Assembly (NCBI GenBank): GCA_039707655.1
Contig: CM077666.1
Span: 241,210,166 to 241,274,165, forward strand
Reading direction: 5' to 3'
DNA: 64,000 nt
Origin: Elymus sibiricus
Lineage: Eukaryota > Streptophyta > Magnoliopsida > Poales > Poaceae
The number at the start of each line of letters is the position of its first letter. The stretch's first letter is position 1. Below the pieces are notes generated by a model. It saw only the letters and a program-made list of their open reading frames with translations, was not told where the DNA came from and made no database searches. The position numbers were made by a program, and so were the translations under genes. Positions 23,497 through 35,752 of the stretch are shown in pieces.

Positions 23497-24111
23497 GCGA
23501 CGGTGGCAGCTGCCATCGAGGCACTTGCCCCTGCCGTCAAAGCTTCCGGGGAAGGAAAGGAGAAGAAGACCGGAAAGACCTCTGGGAAGGACTCCGGGAA
23601 GCGCACTTCAGAGTGCAGCATGCCTGTCGAGGACGTACCAGAGAGCTCTACCGGCAAGAGCAAGAGAACCAAGGCTTCCGCATCCATGACCAAACAAGTT
23701 TCTACGAAAGGGGAGGGGACAAGTGGCACTTTTTCTGAAAGTGCAACTCTCGGCAACATATAGGGAGTCGAGCTCGTTGCCTTCAATGAGGAGGACCAAG
23801 ATGAGCTGCGGCATGACGATGCCGCGCTCCTTGAGGAAGATCGTTTCCAGGCTGCTGCCCGTGCTGCACAGTGCCAGCAAGCTTTGTGCCGCTGCCTTAG
23901 CCACAAAGTGGAAGCCACCTTGAGAAAGGCAACCTTGTTCCTCGTCAGATTCGATCCACGAAGGATAAAATACAAGTTGACGCCGAAATGGGAAGGCCCT
24001 TACCAGGTAATACGAGTCACTAGGCCCTGCACAGTCCACCTAGAGACCGAAGATGGCACTCCGGTGCTAAACTCATGAAATATTGAGCATCTTCGTAAGT
24101 TTTACCCGTAA
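23497..24111 (+). pseudogene. Integrase C-terminal remnant of the Tat-like element
   Basis: It is in the same frame as gag-protease. After linker sequence (23503-23763) and a TAG at 23761, the frame reads GVELVAFNEEDQDELRHDDA and then a GPY/F-like integrase end (KYKLTPKWEGPYQVIRV). It finishes at TAA 24111 after one more stop (TGA 24076). Everything normally between protease and this tail (RT, RNase H, integrase core, about 2-3 kb) is absent. The joint keeps the reading frame. It is a remnant, not an enzyme. Confidence 0.75.
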
Positions 24112-24838
24112 GGTGCGGTTGCCGGGCTGCCCGGCAACCTCTTTTGTACAAGTTTGCCGTCAAGGCATGTAATCCTTTGTACAAAGTCGGGCGCAGATCC
24201 CGTGCAAAATAAATAAAAATTAGATGTTTCACAATTCTTTGTCAAGTACATATATATTTATGTGTTGCAGGCAGTCTTGTGTTACATTTTCCCTTGCATA
24301 AGGTGATTAACGAACCGCCAAGGTTCCAGCCTCCTCTTTTCTTTTCTTTCTTAAAGGAAGGAAGGATTCCTCGCGTACAAGTTTCCCGGGGGGGAGTGAC
24401 GGTATGGATACCAAAGGACGCATTCATGTTGTACTTCTCGCCGTAGGGTTCTCCTTGAATGACTTTGGCCTTTGTATGAGAAACCTACACGCTAAGGAAT
24501 CTTGTCGTGATCGACTACGCTCTTACTTTGCTTCGAGCCCGCTCAGCGACCTAAGCAGCCGCGTTGTAACCGTCAAGCGTGACCTTGCCGGCAGCGACAC
24601 TTCCGGCAAGCTGCTAAGGACCCGCTCCTCAAGCACTTACGGAAAGGGTGTGCGCACCGGCAAGCTTCCAGCAAGCGTAGGGTACAGAAATCATGCAAAG
24701 ATAGAATGGAATAAGGAGAACATCGCACATACATCCATATTAAATACAAGTTATAATACATCAAAGCCAAGTGCAGTCTGACCTAAGATAAATTTATCTT
24801 GTGCATAAACTACATCTGCAACAAAGAATGACAAGGGA
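24112..24838 (+). other. Spacer between pol remnant and antisense gene
   Basis: No gene is seen. Several TTGCCGGCAA-like words occur (around 24124, 24585, 24605 and 24655), the same word that recurs in the LTR of this element. Confidence 0.5.
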
Positions 24839-27800
24839 GGCTAATCCCTGCGATCACCCTCAGTCCTCGGGATCTGATTGATCTTGTCGATAAGGGGAAT
24901 GATGGCCCTTTCAGCAACTGTGGTGTCCGTCCTCGGCGGCAAGGCCTTGAAGGCCTCGGAGACGTCGACGTCAGGATTCCGGCAGATAATTTTGACGAGC
25001 ATCTTGGAGATGACCTCGATGCAAAACTTCCGAGACTCGTTGGCACAGCTGGCGGACCTCTTCTCATGATGTTTCTTCAGTATCTCGAGGAGTCCATCAA
25101 ACAAGAGGGAGAGGCTGGCGCTTCTAGAGTCATGCTCGCCAACTGCGAAGCGATGTTCCTCCCTGTCCATGACGCTCACCTGAGCAGCGAGACGCTCGGC
25201 AACATCGACAAGGCGACCAGTCCACAGATCCACGGCTTTCTTGTGCTCCTCGAAAGAGTTCGCAGCATTGGCATGCTCAGCCTTATCTTTTTCCCAGCTC
25301 TCCAGCAGCTCCCTCTCTTTTTCCCTGCCAACCTCCAAGTCCTTCTCCAGAGTTGCGATCTTTGAATTAAGGTCCGCCAAGGAGTTGTTGACAGCCGAGA
25401 ACTCTTGGGTTTTGTTGACGAGCTCCTCTTCAATTTTCGACACTTGGACTTCAACTCTGCCTTGGTGGCCTCAGCGCCTTCCACGACTTTGACGGCCTCC
25501 GAGAGCTTGGTGGCGTGAGCCTAGGTTAGAGTCTCGATGGCCTGGTTATGGCCCTCCTCTAGCTCTTGGGTCCGTTGCGCAAGCAGAGTCTGGATCTCCT
25601 CCTCCTTGCCGCGTTCCTTGGCGGCGAGAGCCTCTTCTCGGGCGGCAAGGTCCCTTTCTTTAGCGGCAAGCTACGCTTCGCGCTCCGCGAACCTGCCGTC
25701 CAGAGCCGTTGCCTTTTCTTTGGCAGCGTCAAGCTTCTCTTCTTGCCTCCTGAGGCCATGAAATTTGCTGTTGTGCCAGGCACGGATTTCCTCCGCCTTT
25801 TTCCTCAGTTTCTGCTCGGCCTGCCCTACGGCTTGCCGTTGGGCATGCAGTTCATCCCAGTGCCTACCGTAGCGGTCTTGCACATCCTTGATGCCACTAG
25901 CCATCATCGTCAGGAAGGCAAGATCTGCGGCGTTGCCGTCAGAACCATCTGACGCTGCGACACTGCTGGAGAGGGGTGCCAAGATCTCCGCGATGGCTTC
26001 GTCAAAAAGTAGGCTCCCCAGCACCAGACGAGCTGGGGGCCTCAGACTCCTGCTGCAGACGGACAGACTCCGGGAGGCTGATCAGGGCCTGCGCCTCGGA
26101 AGCACTAGTATGGGAGACAACACTTGACTTGTCGGTGCTGGCCTCTCCCATCTCAGCGTTTGTAATGGCAAGCCTAGATATGCCACCAAGGGGCTAGACC
26201 ATTTCTTCAGGAGTTTTCCTGGCCTCCTCAGCGGCAGACGCAGTGGCCTCCATGCCTGAAATCCTGGCGGCCTCATCGGCGGCACTCTTAGCATGTCTCT
26301 CTGCGGATGCCTCCTCCCCCTCCGAAGGAGTTGGCTCTGTAGGGTGAAAAAGGAGCAGAGGGAAGAAAATTTTGAATTTCAGATCAAGTTCAAGAAAACA
26401 AAAAGAAGAAGCATTAGAAAGAGTCAAGTGTACTTGGAAAGAAGATTACCTTGACGAGCATGTGGGGGGGACGCCATTCTTCCTCCGGCAACCTCGGTTG
26501 CCGGCGCCTGGTCCCCGGCAACATCGGTTGTCGGAGGGGCCTCCGCGCGGGTGAGCCCTTCTTGGGGCTCCTCTGGGGGAGGGCTGCCCCTTGCCGATGA
26601 AAGTCTTGGTGACGGCCTGGGAGTCGAGGGCACCGTCAAGAGGTCTATCCCTTGACGCCCTCCTTCCGGCTGGCTACTTTCCAGCCCCTTGTCGGTCTCC
26701 ATTGCAGAAGATCCAACGGTGGTGCCCACCGGCGGAAACTGCGCATGTGCCTCGTGCGGGGGGCTCAAGCTGGCAACTTCAAGACAAATTGCACCTTGGT
26801 CGGTGCCAGTTGCCGTCTCACCCTCCCCGGTGGTCCTGAGCCTCTTCGCTAGCGGCACCTCGTCCCAACAAGATTAGGACAAAGAAGAAGATCAGCTCAA
26901 GCAACAGAGTCTGGACAATTAAGGAACACACGGGGATGGAGATGGTTACTCTTCGTCCTCATCAGGGTCACTCAGGACTGACATGTCGTAATGAACTGTC
27001 TCCTCGGTCCCCGCAGTTGTGGATGACGGCAGTGGACTCTTGGGATGCTTTGGGGGGTTGGGAGCTACGAAGTACCCGCCTCCTCCACGATCGGTAGGAT
27101 GGGTCAACGGGGGACACCAACGCGAGAAGGCAGTTGCCGGGAAGGCTACGCACGAGGGATTGCGGTTGCCACCTTGACGCCGGCGAGCCCTTGGCTCGCC
27201 GACTCGGTGTGCGCCTCCCCCTTGCGGGCAGTCTTCTTGGCGACAGTCATTTTTCCCTTGGCAGGAGGAGGGCAAGGTGGTTCTTCTTCCTCTTCCGACT
27301 CCTCCTCACCCGAGGACCCCTCGGGTTGCCCCTCTTCTTCCTTCCCTCCCTCGGATTCCTTAGCCCGCTCCTCCTCCCCAACATGCTCTACAGCGTGCTC
27401 TTCAGCATGCTCTTGGGAGCGGCTTCCTCCGCTGGCCTCCGGAGCTGTGGCCTGCTTTTTGGACTGGTCCTTGCCCGACCGAGGACGAGTTACCTTCGTC
27501 TTCTTGGACTTGTCAGCCCTTGCCACAAGAAACCCTTCCCGGTCATCCTTCGTAGGGTGCATCATGCCGTCCTCAGCTCCAATAGCCTCCTCCACCAGGC
27601 GGGCAAACTAGTTATCCACATCCTTCTGGCTGGGCTCCTTCCATGTGCTCAGAACTGTCCGAGCGTCACAGTCCGGCATCCATGCCAGGATAGAGGCCTT
27701 GGCAGTGTTGTTGCACAGAGGGATCACCGTCGCCGGCAAGTCAAAGTCGCAACCCTTGTTGAAAATCCGGCAGATGAGCAGATAATGTGCCATCGTCGTC

Positions 27801-28618
27801 AAGTTGTCGTCAGGGCCCTGGCGCAGCCGCATTGGGTCAGCGGGGCCCTGGTAATCCCACGCTTGCTGACCTTTTCTGTGTTGCAGTGGGGCGATCCGAC
27901 GGCGAAGGAAATCTGCTCCCACCTTCACAATCGTCAAGCCGGCCTCTTTCAGAGCAAGGATTCGGCACAACGCCATTCCCAGTTTGGCATCATTACGGTC
28001 GACTTGGTTCCAGCTATCAGGCTTCGCAACCATCTCGGTCCTGAGATGGCAAATGGCTAGGAAATCTTGCTGCTTGACCCAGCACCAATCAGCTCGCCAC
28101 TCGTCCCATCTGGAGTGAAGCTCGCCGTCCAAATAGTATTTCTTCGAATTTCCCCTTGGGACCCAAGTGACGCTACCGGAAAGAGCGCCCTTCTGGACCC
28201 GAGGGATGAAGAATTGCCGAAACAGAGCTACATTTGGAGCTATCCCCACAAAATTCTCGCACAAGTGCGCAAAAGTTGCCAGGCAGGTGACCGCATTGGG
28301 TGTAAAATCGAGTAGCCTGAGCCCGAAGGCGTTCATCACCTCAACAAAGAAAGCAAAAAAGGGCGGACACAGACCGCAGTAGAAGTACCCGGCGAAGAAG
28401 TGGAATTGGTCGCCGGCAGGACGAAGAGATCCGAGAAGCACCATTGTGGCCTCATGATCTTCCGCTTTACTCGCGTACATATACGCGTAGTCCCTCGCCA
28501 GATCGTCTGCTGTAAGCGTCGGTGGGAAAACAACATGGTCCCGCCGTTGCGCAGCCTTGGCGGCTTTCTTCTCAGCCGCCACCGAACTCGGGGCCTTCCC
28601 GCCTCTCTTCGGCGCCAT
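24839..28618 (-). pseudogene. Antisense gene of the Tat-like element (Transposase_28-like, PF04195)
   Basis: It is read towards the gag-pol genes. The start ATG at 28618 (MAPKRGGKAPSS) opens a globular domain to about 27608 with LLDFTPNAVTCLATFAHLCE, SGSVTWVPRGNSKKYYLDGE and GWDEWRADWCWV-like sequence. This resembles the family annotated as putative gypsy-type transposon protein. A single TAG at 27608 interrupts the same frame, which goes on through an acidic Glu-rich stretch to 27146. Further pieces (26946-27275, 26424-26858) are in other frames and probably reflect exons. The last part (25671-26024 and 24841-25443) is Leu/Glu/Lys-rich coiled coil ending RTEGDRRD. Tat-lineage elements such as Grande and Retand are known for extra antisense ORFs here. 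Their function is unknown. Confidence 0.75.
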
Positions 28619-29011
28619 GACAAGGTGTGAGGGGGGCGGGGGTGAAGCTGTGTTGCGCACCGGCGAAAGCAGGGGGCGCGCTCTGCTTCTGCGCGAGGTT
28701 GAAGAAGACGACGAATTGGCTAGATTGGGAAGAGGGGATGAATGAGCAGCGCCCTTTGCGGTTTCCTTTTTTATGGGGAAAGCGCGGGGGCTGGCTCTTT
28801 TCCGTCCTACGTGGCTGCGCTTTTCAAGCGCACCACCTCCCACCGCCGTTCCACTCCACCTCTCCCACGCCCGCGTTTAATGCGCATCGTGGGCGGGTGC
28901 GGTAAAAGAGACAATTATGACAGTTATCCTCTGCCACGCGCCGCCTGTGCACTGTATGGGCCTAGCCCAACGACGCCTCGCATGCGCATATGGCCTAGGC
29001 CCAGGGGCTCC
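28619..29011 (-). promoter_or_regulatory. Upstream region of the antisense gene and end of the internal domain
   Basis: The stretch holds the probable 5' leader and promoter of the minus-strand gene. The frame is open upstream to 28843 but without family-like sequence. CCCAGGGGCTCC (29001-29012) directly before the 3' LTR is the best candidate for the polypurine tract, though weak. Confidence 0.4.
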
Positions 29012-29936
29012 TGTCGGTGTACTAAGACATGGGTGCTCTCGTACCCAGACTTGTGCACAAGCAGTTGTAGCCTCCCTTCCGGCAAGGGCTTGACAGAGGA
29101 TAACTACAACCCAAGACTCAACACCAAGACCGTGAAGAAGACCTCAAGGCAGGTCATCGAGAAGTACTATTCTAAGTACTGAAGATCGAGGCTGCTCTTG
29201 CCGGCAAGCTTCGCCCCAGCAAGGTGAAGACTAAGGCTATGGTTGCCGGCAAGTTCCCTTGCCGGCAAGCAAGGCCCGGCAAGCTCCATGCCAGCAGGCT
29301 TGTTCTGTCCCGTTACCGCTCCACCTCACCATCGACCAGATAGGCTCGTGGGCTAGGTGTCGAGCGAGGAGGCAGTCAACACGACCGGCCAAGGCACGTG
29401 TCAGCACGTCGCGCCGAGATTAACTTTAATGACACCCGTCCCTAGGACGTGTTGAGATTACAGGAGGGCGCCAGGACCGATGGTACAGATCTTTTGCCCA
29501 AGGCCTCGCCTCCCCAACGTAGCACCTAACGGTGCATTAAATGCGTTTGTCTTACCCCGTTGGAAGATAAACATGATGACGGTGCAAGTCACTGTTCACA
29601 CTCTGTAATGACCGTATTAGCCATTGTGGTGACCCCTTGGCCTATAAAAGGAGGCCCACGGCTACAGGTAGAACGGTCAACACCCAGTTCAATTACACGC
29701 CATAGCTGCATTTTCCCGAGCACCTTGCCGGAAAACTGCGCTCCCTATAACCAGAGTTCATATTCGATCAACCACAGAGCAGGAGTAGGGGTTTACGCTC
29801 ATAGCGGCCCGAACCTGGATAAATCCCCCGTGTGTTCTTGCACTTACTAAAAACCTGCTCTTTGTCCCATGCATGTCCCCTGAGCCGAATCGCAAAGGGA
29901 CCCATTCGGTCCCATAGATAGTCGTTTCCCACGACA
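29012..29936 (+). repeat. 3' LTR of the Tat-like element
   Basis: 925 bp, from TGTCGGTGTACTAAG to TTCCCACGACA. TATAAAAG at 29643-29650 is the likely TATA box. TTGCCGGCAAG words are at about 29199, 29244 and 29260. It is flanked by the CCTGG duplication. Confidence 0.95.
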
Positions 29937-29941
29937 CCTGG

Positions 29942-30290
29942 AGGACTAGTCGCACAAGACAAAGAAACCAGAGCCGCGAAGGACTTTGTGTCCACTGACA
30001 AAGCCGGCTAGGAATTGTAACCCTAAGCCCCGGGTATGTTTATACAAGCCCGGGGCCTAGTTTGTCGATAGCATACACAGAATCCCTTAGTATTCACGTA
30101 GTGTACTCTGTACACACCCTACTCACAAATATACATGACCAGGGGTAGGGTATTTCCTGGATCGCAAGGGCCCGAACTAAGGTAAATCCTTGTCGCTTAT
30201 TACCATGCATCCAACCTAGCTGTAAGGGATATCCTACTGAATGCTCTGCTGGAATCATATTCGTCAACTAGTAAGAGAGGTGGAGATCGA
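29942..30290 (+). repeat. Diverged Tat-LTR-like fragment
   Basis: The order of landmarks resembles the end of the Tat-like LTR: a GGGGTAGGGTATTTCCTGGATCG-like segment, then GGGCCCGAACTAAGGTAAATCC, comparable with GCGGCCCGAACCTGGATAAATCC in the intact LTR. No ends or duplication were found, so this is a weak call of an old fragment hit by the younger Tat-like copy. Confidence 0.4.
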
Positions 30291-30620
30291 CAATGCGCGC
30301 GAGATAGGCCTAAGCGTCCGTGAGACACGTAGGCAGGTACATGTATAGAGAAAAGGGTCGATGTAGATCGTGCGTGCCTATGCGTGTGAAAGAGTTCTTG
30401 TGACAGAGACTAGTGAAAGGAGTCGTAGATAGTTGTGAGATAGAGGGAGGGAGGGTGATATACATATAGACAGCGTGTGTGCGAGAGACACCTCAGGAGA
30501 GAGTGTGAGGATGTGCGAGAGAGAAGGCCGATGGATATACAGCGTGTGCACGTATGTGTGAGAGAAAAAGATAACACGTGTGTGAGGAGGGTACGCGTAA
30601 AAGACTGATGTACACATCAA
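30291..30620. repeat. Degenerate GA/GT-rich repeat tract
   Basis: Purine-rich runs (GAGAGAG, GGGAGGGAGGG) mix with GTGTGTGCGAGAGA. It resembles the tract at 10380-11050 on the other side of the Tat-like insertion. Confidence 0.6.
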
Positions 30621-31743
30621 TTTAAAATATAAATTGTATCCAAATATTTGGATGGGATCATGATATTTGCGATTCGCGTATGGAACGATCATTGGTGTAT
30701 CAAACATCCATATTCTGTCGAATTTGAGCATGTGTATGGTATTATTCGACATAATTGATCCATAGAGTCAGTATTTTGAAATCCAGGCAATGCATGGATT
30801 TAGCAATTCAAATATAAACGTGATTATAGTTTATGTTGTGTGTGTAAAGCACATTATACATACAAAAGATACATAGTGAACATTCTAAATAGCTAGCTAC
30901 GAACTAGCATATGTTTGAAATCAACTTAAGGTGGTTTCAAATATTTGAATTCAACATGAAGTGCATTCAATTATTTGAATTCGAGATCATGGCATTTGTA
31001 AATCATACCTAAATTAATGGTGCATCGATCTTTGCTTTGCTTTTGTACATAATAACATATAGTCGTGTACAAAATACATTCAAATTTACCACCTCCATTC
31101 CAAAATAATAGTAGTTATAGGATTTTCAAGAGTCAAAATTTCAAAAGAAGCGCATAATTTAATGAGGTTTTCAATCATACAAGGTCAAATTTAACGAGGT
31201 TTATTAAGGTCAATCCTAATAGTTCAAGAGTACTGTAAAAGTGAGTGCTTCTGGTTGAAAATTTTGAACGATGCGCAAAAAGAGCCTCTCCTTGCCCGAA
31301 ACCGCGCGAGACCAATGTTTGGTAGCATCCAACTCTGACCCGTGAAGCCTATCGGCCTGGCGTCCAGAAGTCTAAACAGCGGTAGGTTTGTAACTACACC
31401 GAGACGCCACACAACCGCCTCCGAAAAACATTCATATACCATGGGCGCCTAAACACCGATGCGCTCGGCCGAACTCACTCCCGCCCACTATTTTGGACAT
31501 GTGAGATTACCGTCCTACCCCCGACCCGTAGCATGTCCGAAATTTTAGATGGGGGCAAAGTTTGTAACTTTCCCCAAATTTCAAACAAGCGCGTCCCGGA
31601 AACATGGTTCCCCCTCAGCTTCCCCCCTCCCCCGTCCAATTCCCCATGCATACTCTGTGGGCGCCAAAACTCCCTCTCCACCAGCCGCGAAACCCCAGCC
31701 TCCTCCATCCACCACCCCATCGCACCGATCCACCACCGCCCTC
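30621..31743 (+). other. AT-rich segment passing into a GC-rich leader-like segment
   Basis: 30621-31250 is AT-rich and without a gene. A CCACCTCCATTCCAAAATAA stretch at 31088-31107 resembles the start of some Stowaway-type MITEs, but no second end was found. From 31480 the sequence becomes C-rich (CCCCCTCAGCTTCCCCCCTC). It continues, after removal of the insertion at 31744-42452, directly into 42458, so it is probably the promoter and 5' leader of the CACTA TnpA-like gene. No CACTA left terminus was found here. Confidence 0.4.
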
Positions 31744-34700
31744 TGTGGCACCCCGGCTCAGAGGAACCGGAACACCCCGTATTCTAGCCCAGAGATCAAG
31801 TCTTCTGGAATATGGCACTGCTGGCATAGAACAGAACAACTCTTTATTATAATGAATAGGGGTACAAGGGTTTTGATAAAACAAAGGATTACACGGGCAC
31901 GGCGACACTACGCCGGCTAAGGTAGCTCTATGCTAGCAGCAGAACAACTCGTAGCAGTGAAATAACTTCTAGCAGCGGGACGCGACGACGGTGATGGACT
32001 CCATTCCAAAGGGACACTGGCTGGGACACGTCCTAGCTCGCAGACTCGGGATCCTCGACAAGCAATCAATTACGGCATCACCTGCAATCTGGCATGACAC
32101 GCCAGGTGAGTACTTTGAATGTACTCGCAAGCTCACAACAACCAAAAGCATCAAGGCAAGACAACAACATAGCATTAACAGGTTAAGTTTTGTACAACTA
32201 CTATGATGTGGAAGGGACTATAATCATGATATGGCAAGGCTAGAATTACTGATAGACCATCATCTTGGGTTACATGAACCATCTCACTCTTGGCTACCCG
32301 GCCAAGAAATATATCATCTCGATCACCTCGTGATCAATATATCCTCGTCATCACCACGTGATCACATCACAATCTAATGATCATCCTCAAGATCATCCCA
32401 AATTTCATCATCGGCATCCTGCCAAACTGTTACTTGCTCACATATAAATCTAAGTCATCTTATAAGTCATTTCGTCATCGTGAGTGTTGATCGAACGGTG
32501 TGACCTACAACGAATTGTGTCCATAACCGAGGACGCGGCTATCGATAGTTTATACACTCTGCAGAGGTTAGTACACTGTACCCACACCACAGAACTCATG
32601 GCCTCGTGCTCCCATTCAGGTGGACCAATGACATTCCGACAAAACCAAACTATTGCATGACACTCTCCCGGCCACTCCGACAAACTCCCATTTGGGCTAT
32701 GTCATGGGTGGCCCCGATGCCAACTCTTGACATCCTGCCACCTCGTGGCCGGCCACCGTCATGGCAAAACAAAACAAACGGTCCCAAACGGGGACACCCA
32801 GGTACAACACAACTTGGGCACACAAGGTTATTGCCGCCTGCCGGGCCAGGGCAGCGCGCGCACATAACCTTCCCTAGTTGGAGGCACCGGCGAGAAGCAT
32901 GACAATAGAGCGAATTAGGGCCTCCCCATCCAGGCAAGTGTGGCTGCACTGGTGAGCTGGATTCGGTGGCACCTGATCAACAAAATGATGGAATTTGTCC
33001 CCAAGGTATATCTGTGATAACTATTACCCCAATATCATATACCAACCTGTGATTCAAGTCATAGCAATATCCATCCAATGATTCAAAGAATAATATAGCC
33101 AAATCATTATTATTAACTCCACAGGTAAAATATTAAATATGATCATGATGAATCCATAGCAAATGATCCTACTGATCCAATAACAATATCTAGATTGTTA
33201 ACCATAGATCAATATGATAGCAGCAAATCCAGTAATTCTCCAATACATAATATCCAATAAGATCATGATGAAATACTAATCATGGCTCCTAATAATCCAA
33301 TGGTGACATGGCATTATCAAACTTGCAAGGTATTGGTACTAAAGAATCCAAGCATCATTATGGCAGTAGCAAGATATACTATTACTCCAAGAATTTGCCA
33401 TGAATAAATCATCACTAAAAATGCAAGCTTTTAAGCAAGATTATTAATTAAAACCATGGCATTGCATTGCAATCATGCAAATGGAGGTTGTGGCTTGCCT
33501 TGCTCCAAGAGAGTGCTCCTGGTCTTCACACACTTAAACCACTCTGCAAAAACAATCACAGCAAGCAAAATAAATAACCACATAAAGCATTTTTCTCTGT
33601 CCAAAAAATCTAGATAGCAGAGAAAAATGTCAAATTCTACCAGAAAATAAAGGAGCTCAAAAGAAAAATAATGCAAAAAGAATCAACTCAAATGGACTTG
33701 TAGTCTGTGAGATATGAGTGGTCAAAGTTGGGTCAAATCTGGAATTTAAAATGGATTAAAATGAATTTCCAGAAAATCTCTAGAGGGGTGACATCTAAAG
33801 CGTAAACCCAGAATTCGTTTTCACTTAGAAAATGATTCGGCGCGGCCAGGGTCACTGACCAGTGGGCCCCTTCGGTCAGTTTTAAATAGAGAGAGGGAGA
33901 ACAGAGGGACGGCAGGCTCACCGGCGTCGGACAACGGTGAGGAGGCAGCGCCGGAGCAGGGAGAGGGGGGGAACGGATCGGGCACTCTCTGGCGAGCTCA
34001 CCCATACCCGTAGCTCGTCGGGAGACGGCCAGACGGCGTCACGCCCTTCGTCTCCAGCGGCGACAGGCTTCGGGCGCCGATGGATTCGGCCATTCTGGCT
34101 TAGATTCGAGCACCGGAGGGGCTTGGGAGCACCAGTGGGTTGAGAGGGGCTCGATGGTGGCGCTGGGAAGGGAGGAGCTTGGCCGGAGTGGCCTGGAAGT
34201 GGAGATGCCGAACGGCGGAGCTCCTCACCGGAGAGGAGGAAGAAGACCTCACGGGCTCGCTGGAGTGGCTCCGGTGGATGATTGGGTGAGGGGTAGGGCG
34301 AGAGGTGAGGAGAGACGGGGCCGGGGATGGCTTAAATAGGCGGGGGAGGATGCCCGTGGCCACAAGCCGCCATGGAGGTGCGGTTGATGCTCCAACGAGG
34401 CGTGGCGTGCTGCGGGGCCCTTTGAGGCGACGGGAGAGAGCTAGTGGAGGTCCAGAGGTACAGGGAAGGAGAGCTACCGACGCGGGGCAAGCAGACGGGG
34501 TCGAACAGAGGCTGTCAGCCACCACGGCGCGTTGTGCACCCGTGGGCGCGACGGCTGGCGCCGGCGAGGGAGCTTCTGGAGGGGGAAGCTGAGTCAGGGG
34601 ATACGTGGGAGGAGGAGTGCGGACGGCACCAGGGAACGCACCGGCGCGGCCGGGAGATGGATCCCGACGCTAGCCGACATCCAGAGCGCGGCCACAGCGA

Positions 34701-35737
34701 GCAGAGCACGCGCACAGGCGTGCCAGCAGCGCGGTCACCGCATGGCATGGTGAGGAGAGGGCACGAGGGCCTGGAAAAACATGTCTAAGGTGTAGTCCTT
34801 TCATACTGGAGCTCCACTGATGCATCACTTCGATTAAAGTGACTTTGCAATGAAGTGTAGCATCAACTGAACTTTGCTGTAGCAGGATTAGACTGGATGT
34901 TGTGGTCAAGGGACTTGATGAATGAGATAAACAAGATGTCACAGAGGTTTAGGGTAGGAAGAACTGCGATCATGTGAAATCTAAAGCCATTTGGACCAAG
35001 TTTGATCATAGTTGCTTCACAACTGACAATCTGGTCTAGAAAATGGAACTGGATGATGCACTCACATGGAGTGTTGGATTGGGATGAAATTTGGTGGAGG
35101 ATAATGATTTTGGCATATGAAGGTACTGGTAAAATTTCATACCATTTGGATAAGTATAACTGGTACTTCCTTCACAATGATCCACACTGGACAGAAACTT
35201 GGGGGAATTTTGTGGAGAAAATGGCTTGGCAAAATGATGTGAATTTTGGCATGCTCAAAGGATATAGGGATATTTAGGTCCTGGATTAATTTCAGAATTT
35301 ATGAGGCAATAAAAAATATAGTTGCTTCACACCCTGAAAAAGTGACCAGAAGCAAGAATTGGATGATGCACTCACCATGAGCATGGAATATTGAATATTT
35401 TTACATATCCAAGGTTTAGATGATTCAAAGGATTTTTGAGAATTTTATGGGAATTTTGGAAATGACAGAAATGTAGGTTGCTTCATAGCCAAGGGAAAAC
35501 ATGACTATTCCTTTAATAGAAAAAGGAATATTATCAAGAAATAAAGATTGGGATTGGGATAAGAAGGAAATGACATGGTCTTGGGAATGATTTGAGAGTG
35601 TTGATTCACTTGGGAGAAGAAAGAAAAAGAATCTTCCCAAGTTTTAAGTCCATAGAGCCAATTCAAAAGAAATTCAAATAAAAATCCAAAGAAATCCAAA
35701 AGAAAAGAAAAGGGCCAAAAATTGGGGTGTTACAAAC
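31744..35737 (-). repeat. 3' LTR of the 4-kb-LTR element
   Basis: 3994 bp. The first 117 bases differ from the other LTR at three positions. A TTAAATA box on the plus strand (34332-34338), TATTTAA on the minus strand, lies inside a GC-rich part (33900-34800) and is the likely TATA box. Open frames in this GC-rich part recur in both LTRs and are not treated as genes. Confidence 0.93.
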
Positions 35738-35740
35738 CTA

Positions 35741-35752
35741 CCCCCCTTAAGA
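35741..35752 (-). other. Polypurine tract of the 4-kb-LTR element
   Basis: Minus-strand TAAGGGGGGTAG lies three bases from the 3' LTR start. It is preceded by sequence (CTCGAGGACGATATTTATCT) like the end of chromovirus pol. Confidence 0.8.

Larger units (their letters stand above)
11174..29936 (+). mobile_element. Tat-like Ty3/gypsy element, pol-deleted, hosting a nested element
   Basis: The ends are LTRs beginning TGTCGGTGTACTAAG and ending TTTCCCACGACA, flanked by CCTGG at 11169-11173 and 29937-29941. Inside are a primer-binding site (20713-20732), a gag-protease frame, an integrase tail and a long minus-strand gene before the 3' LTR. The antisense gene between pol and the 3' LTR and the ILGRPALARF-type protease tail are features of the Tat lineage. 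No RT or RNase H motif is present, so the copy cannot move on its own enzymes. The 5' LTR is split by an 8.6-kb insertion with a CAGTT duplication. Without it the element is about 10.2 kb. Confidence 0.93.

Noticed and set aside
27134..28060. 308-codon plus-strand frame
   Set aside because: It is a shadow of the antisense gene of the Tat-like element.
27608..28618. Host gene on the minus strand
   Set aside because: It lies between pol remnant and 3' LTR of a bounded element and resembles a known retrotransposon-associated family.
31079..31250. Stowaway MITE
   Set aside because: Only one end-like sequence is present. No inverted partner and no TA duplication were found.
33937..34788. GC-rich open frames as a captured gene (also 40588-41513)
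   Set aside because: They occur at the same place in both LTRs, in several overlapping frames with no domain. They are best explained by LTR composition.
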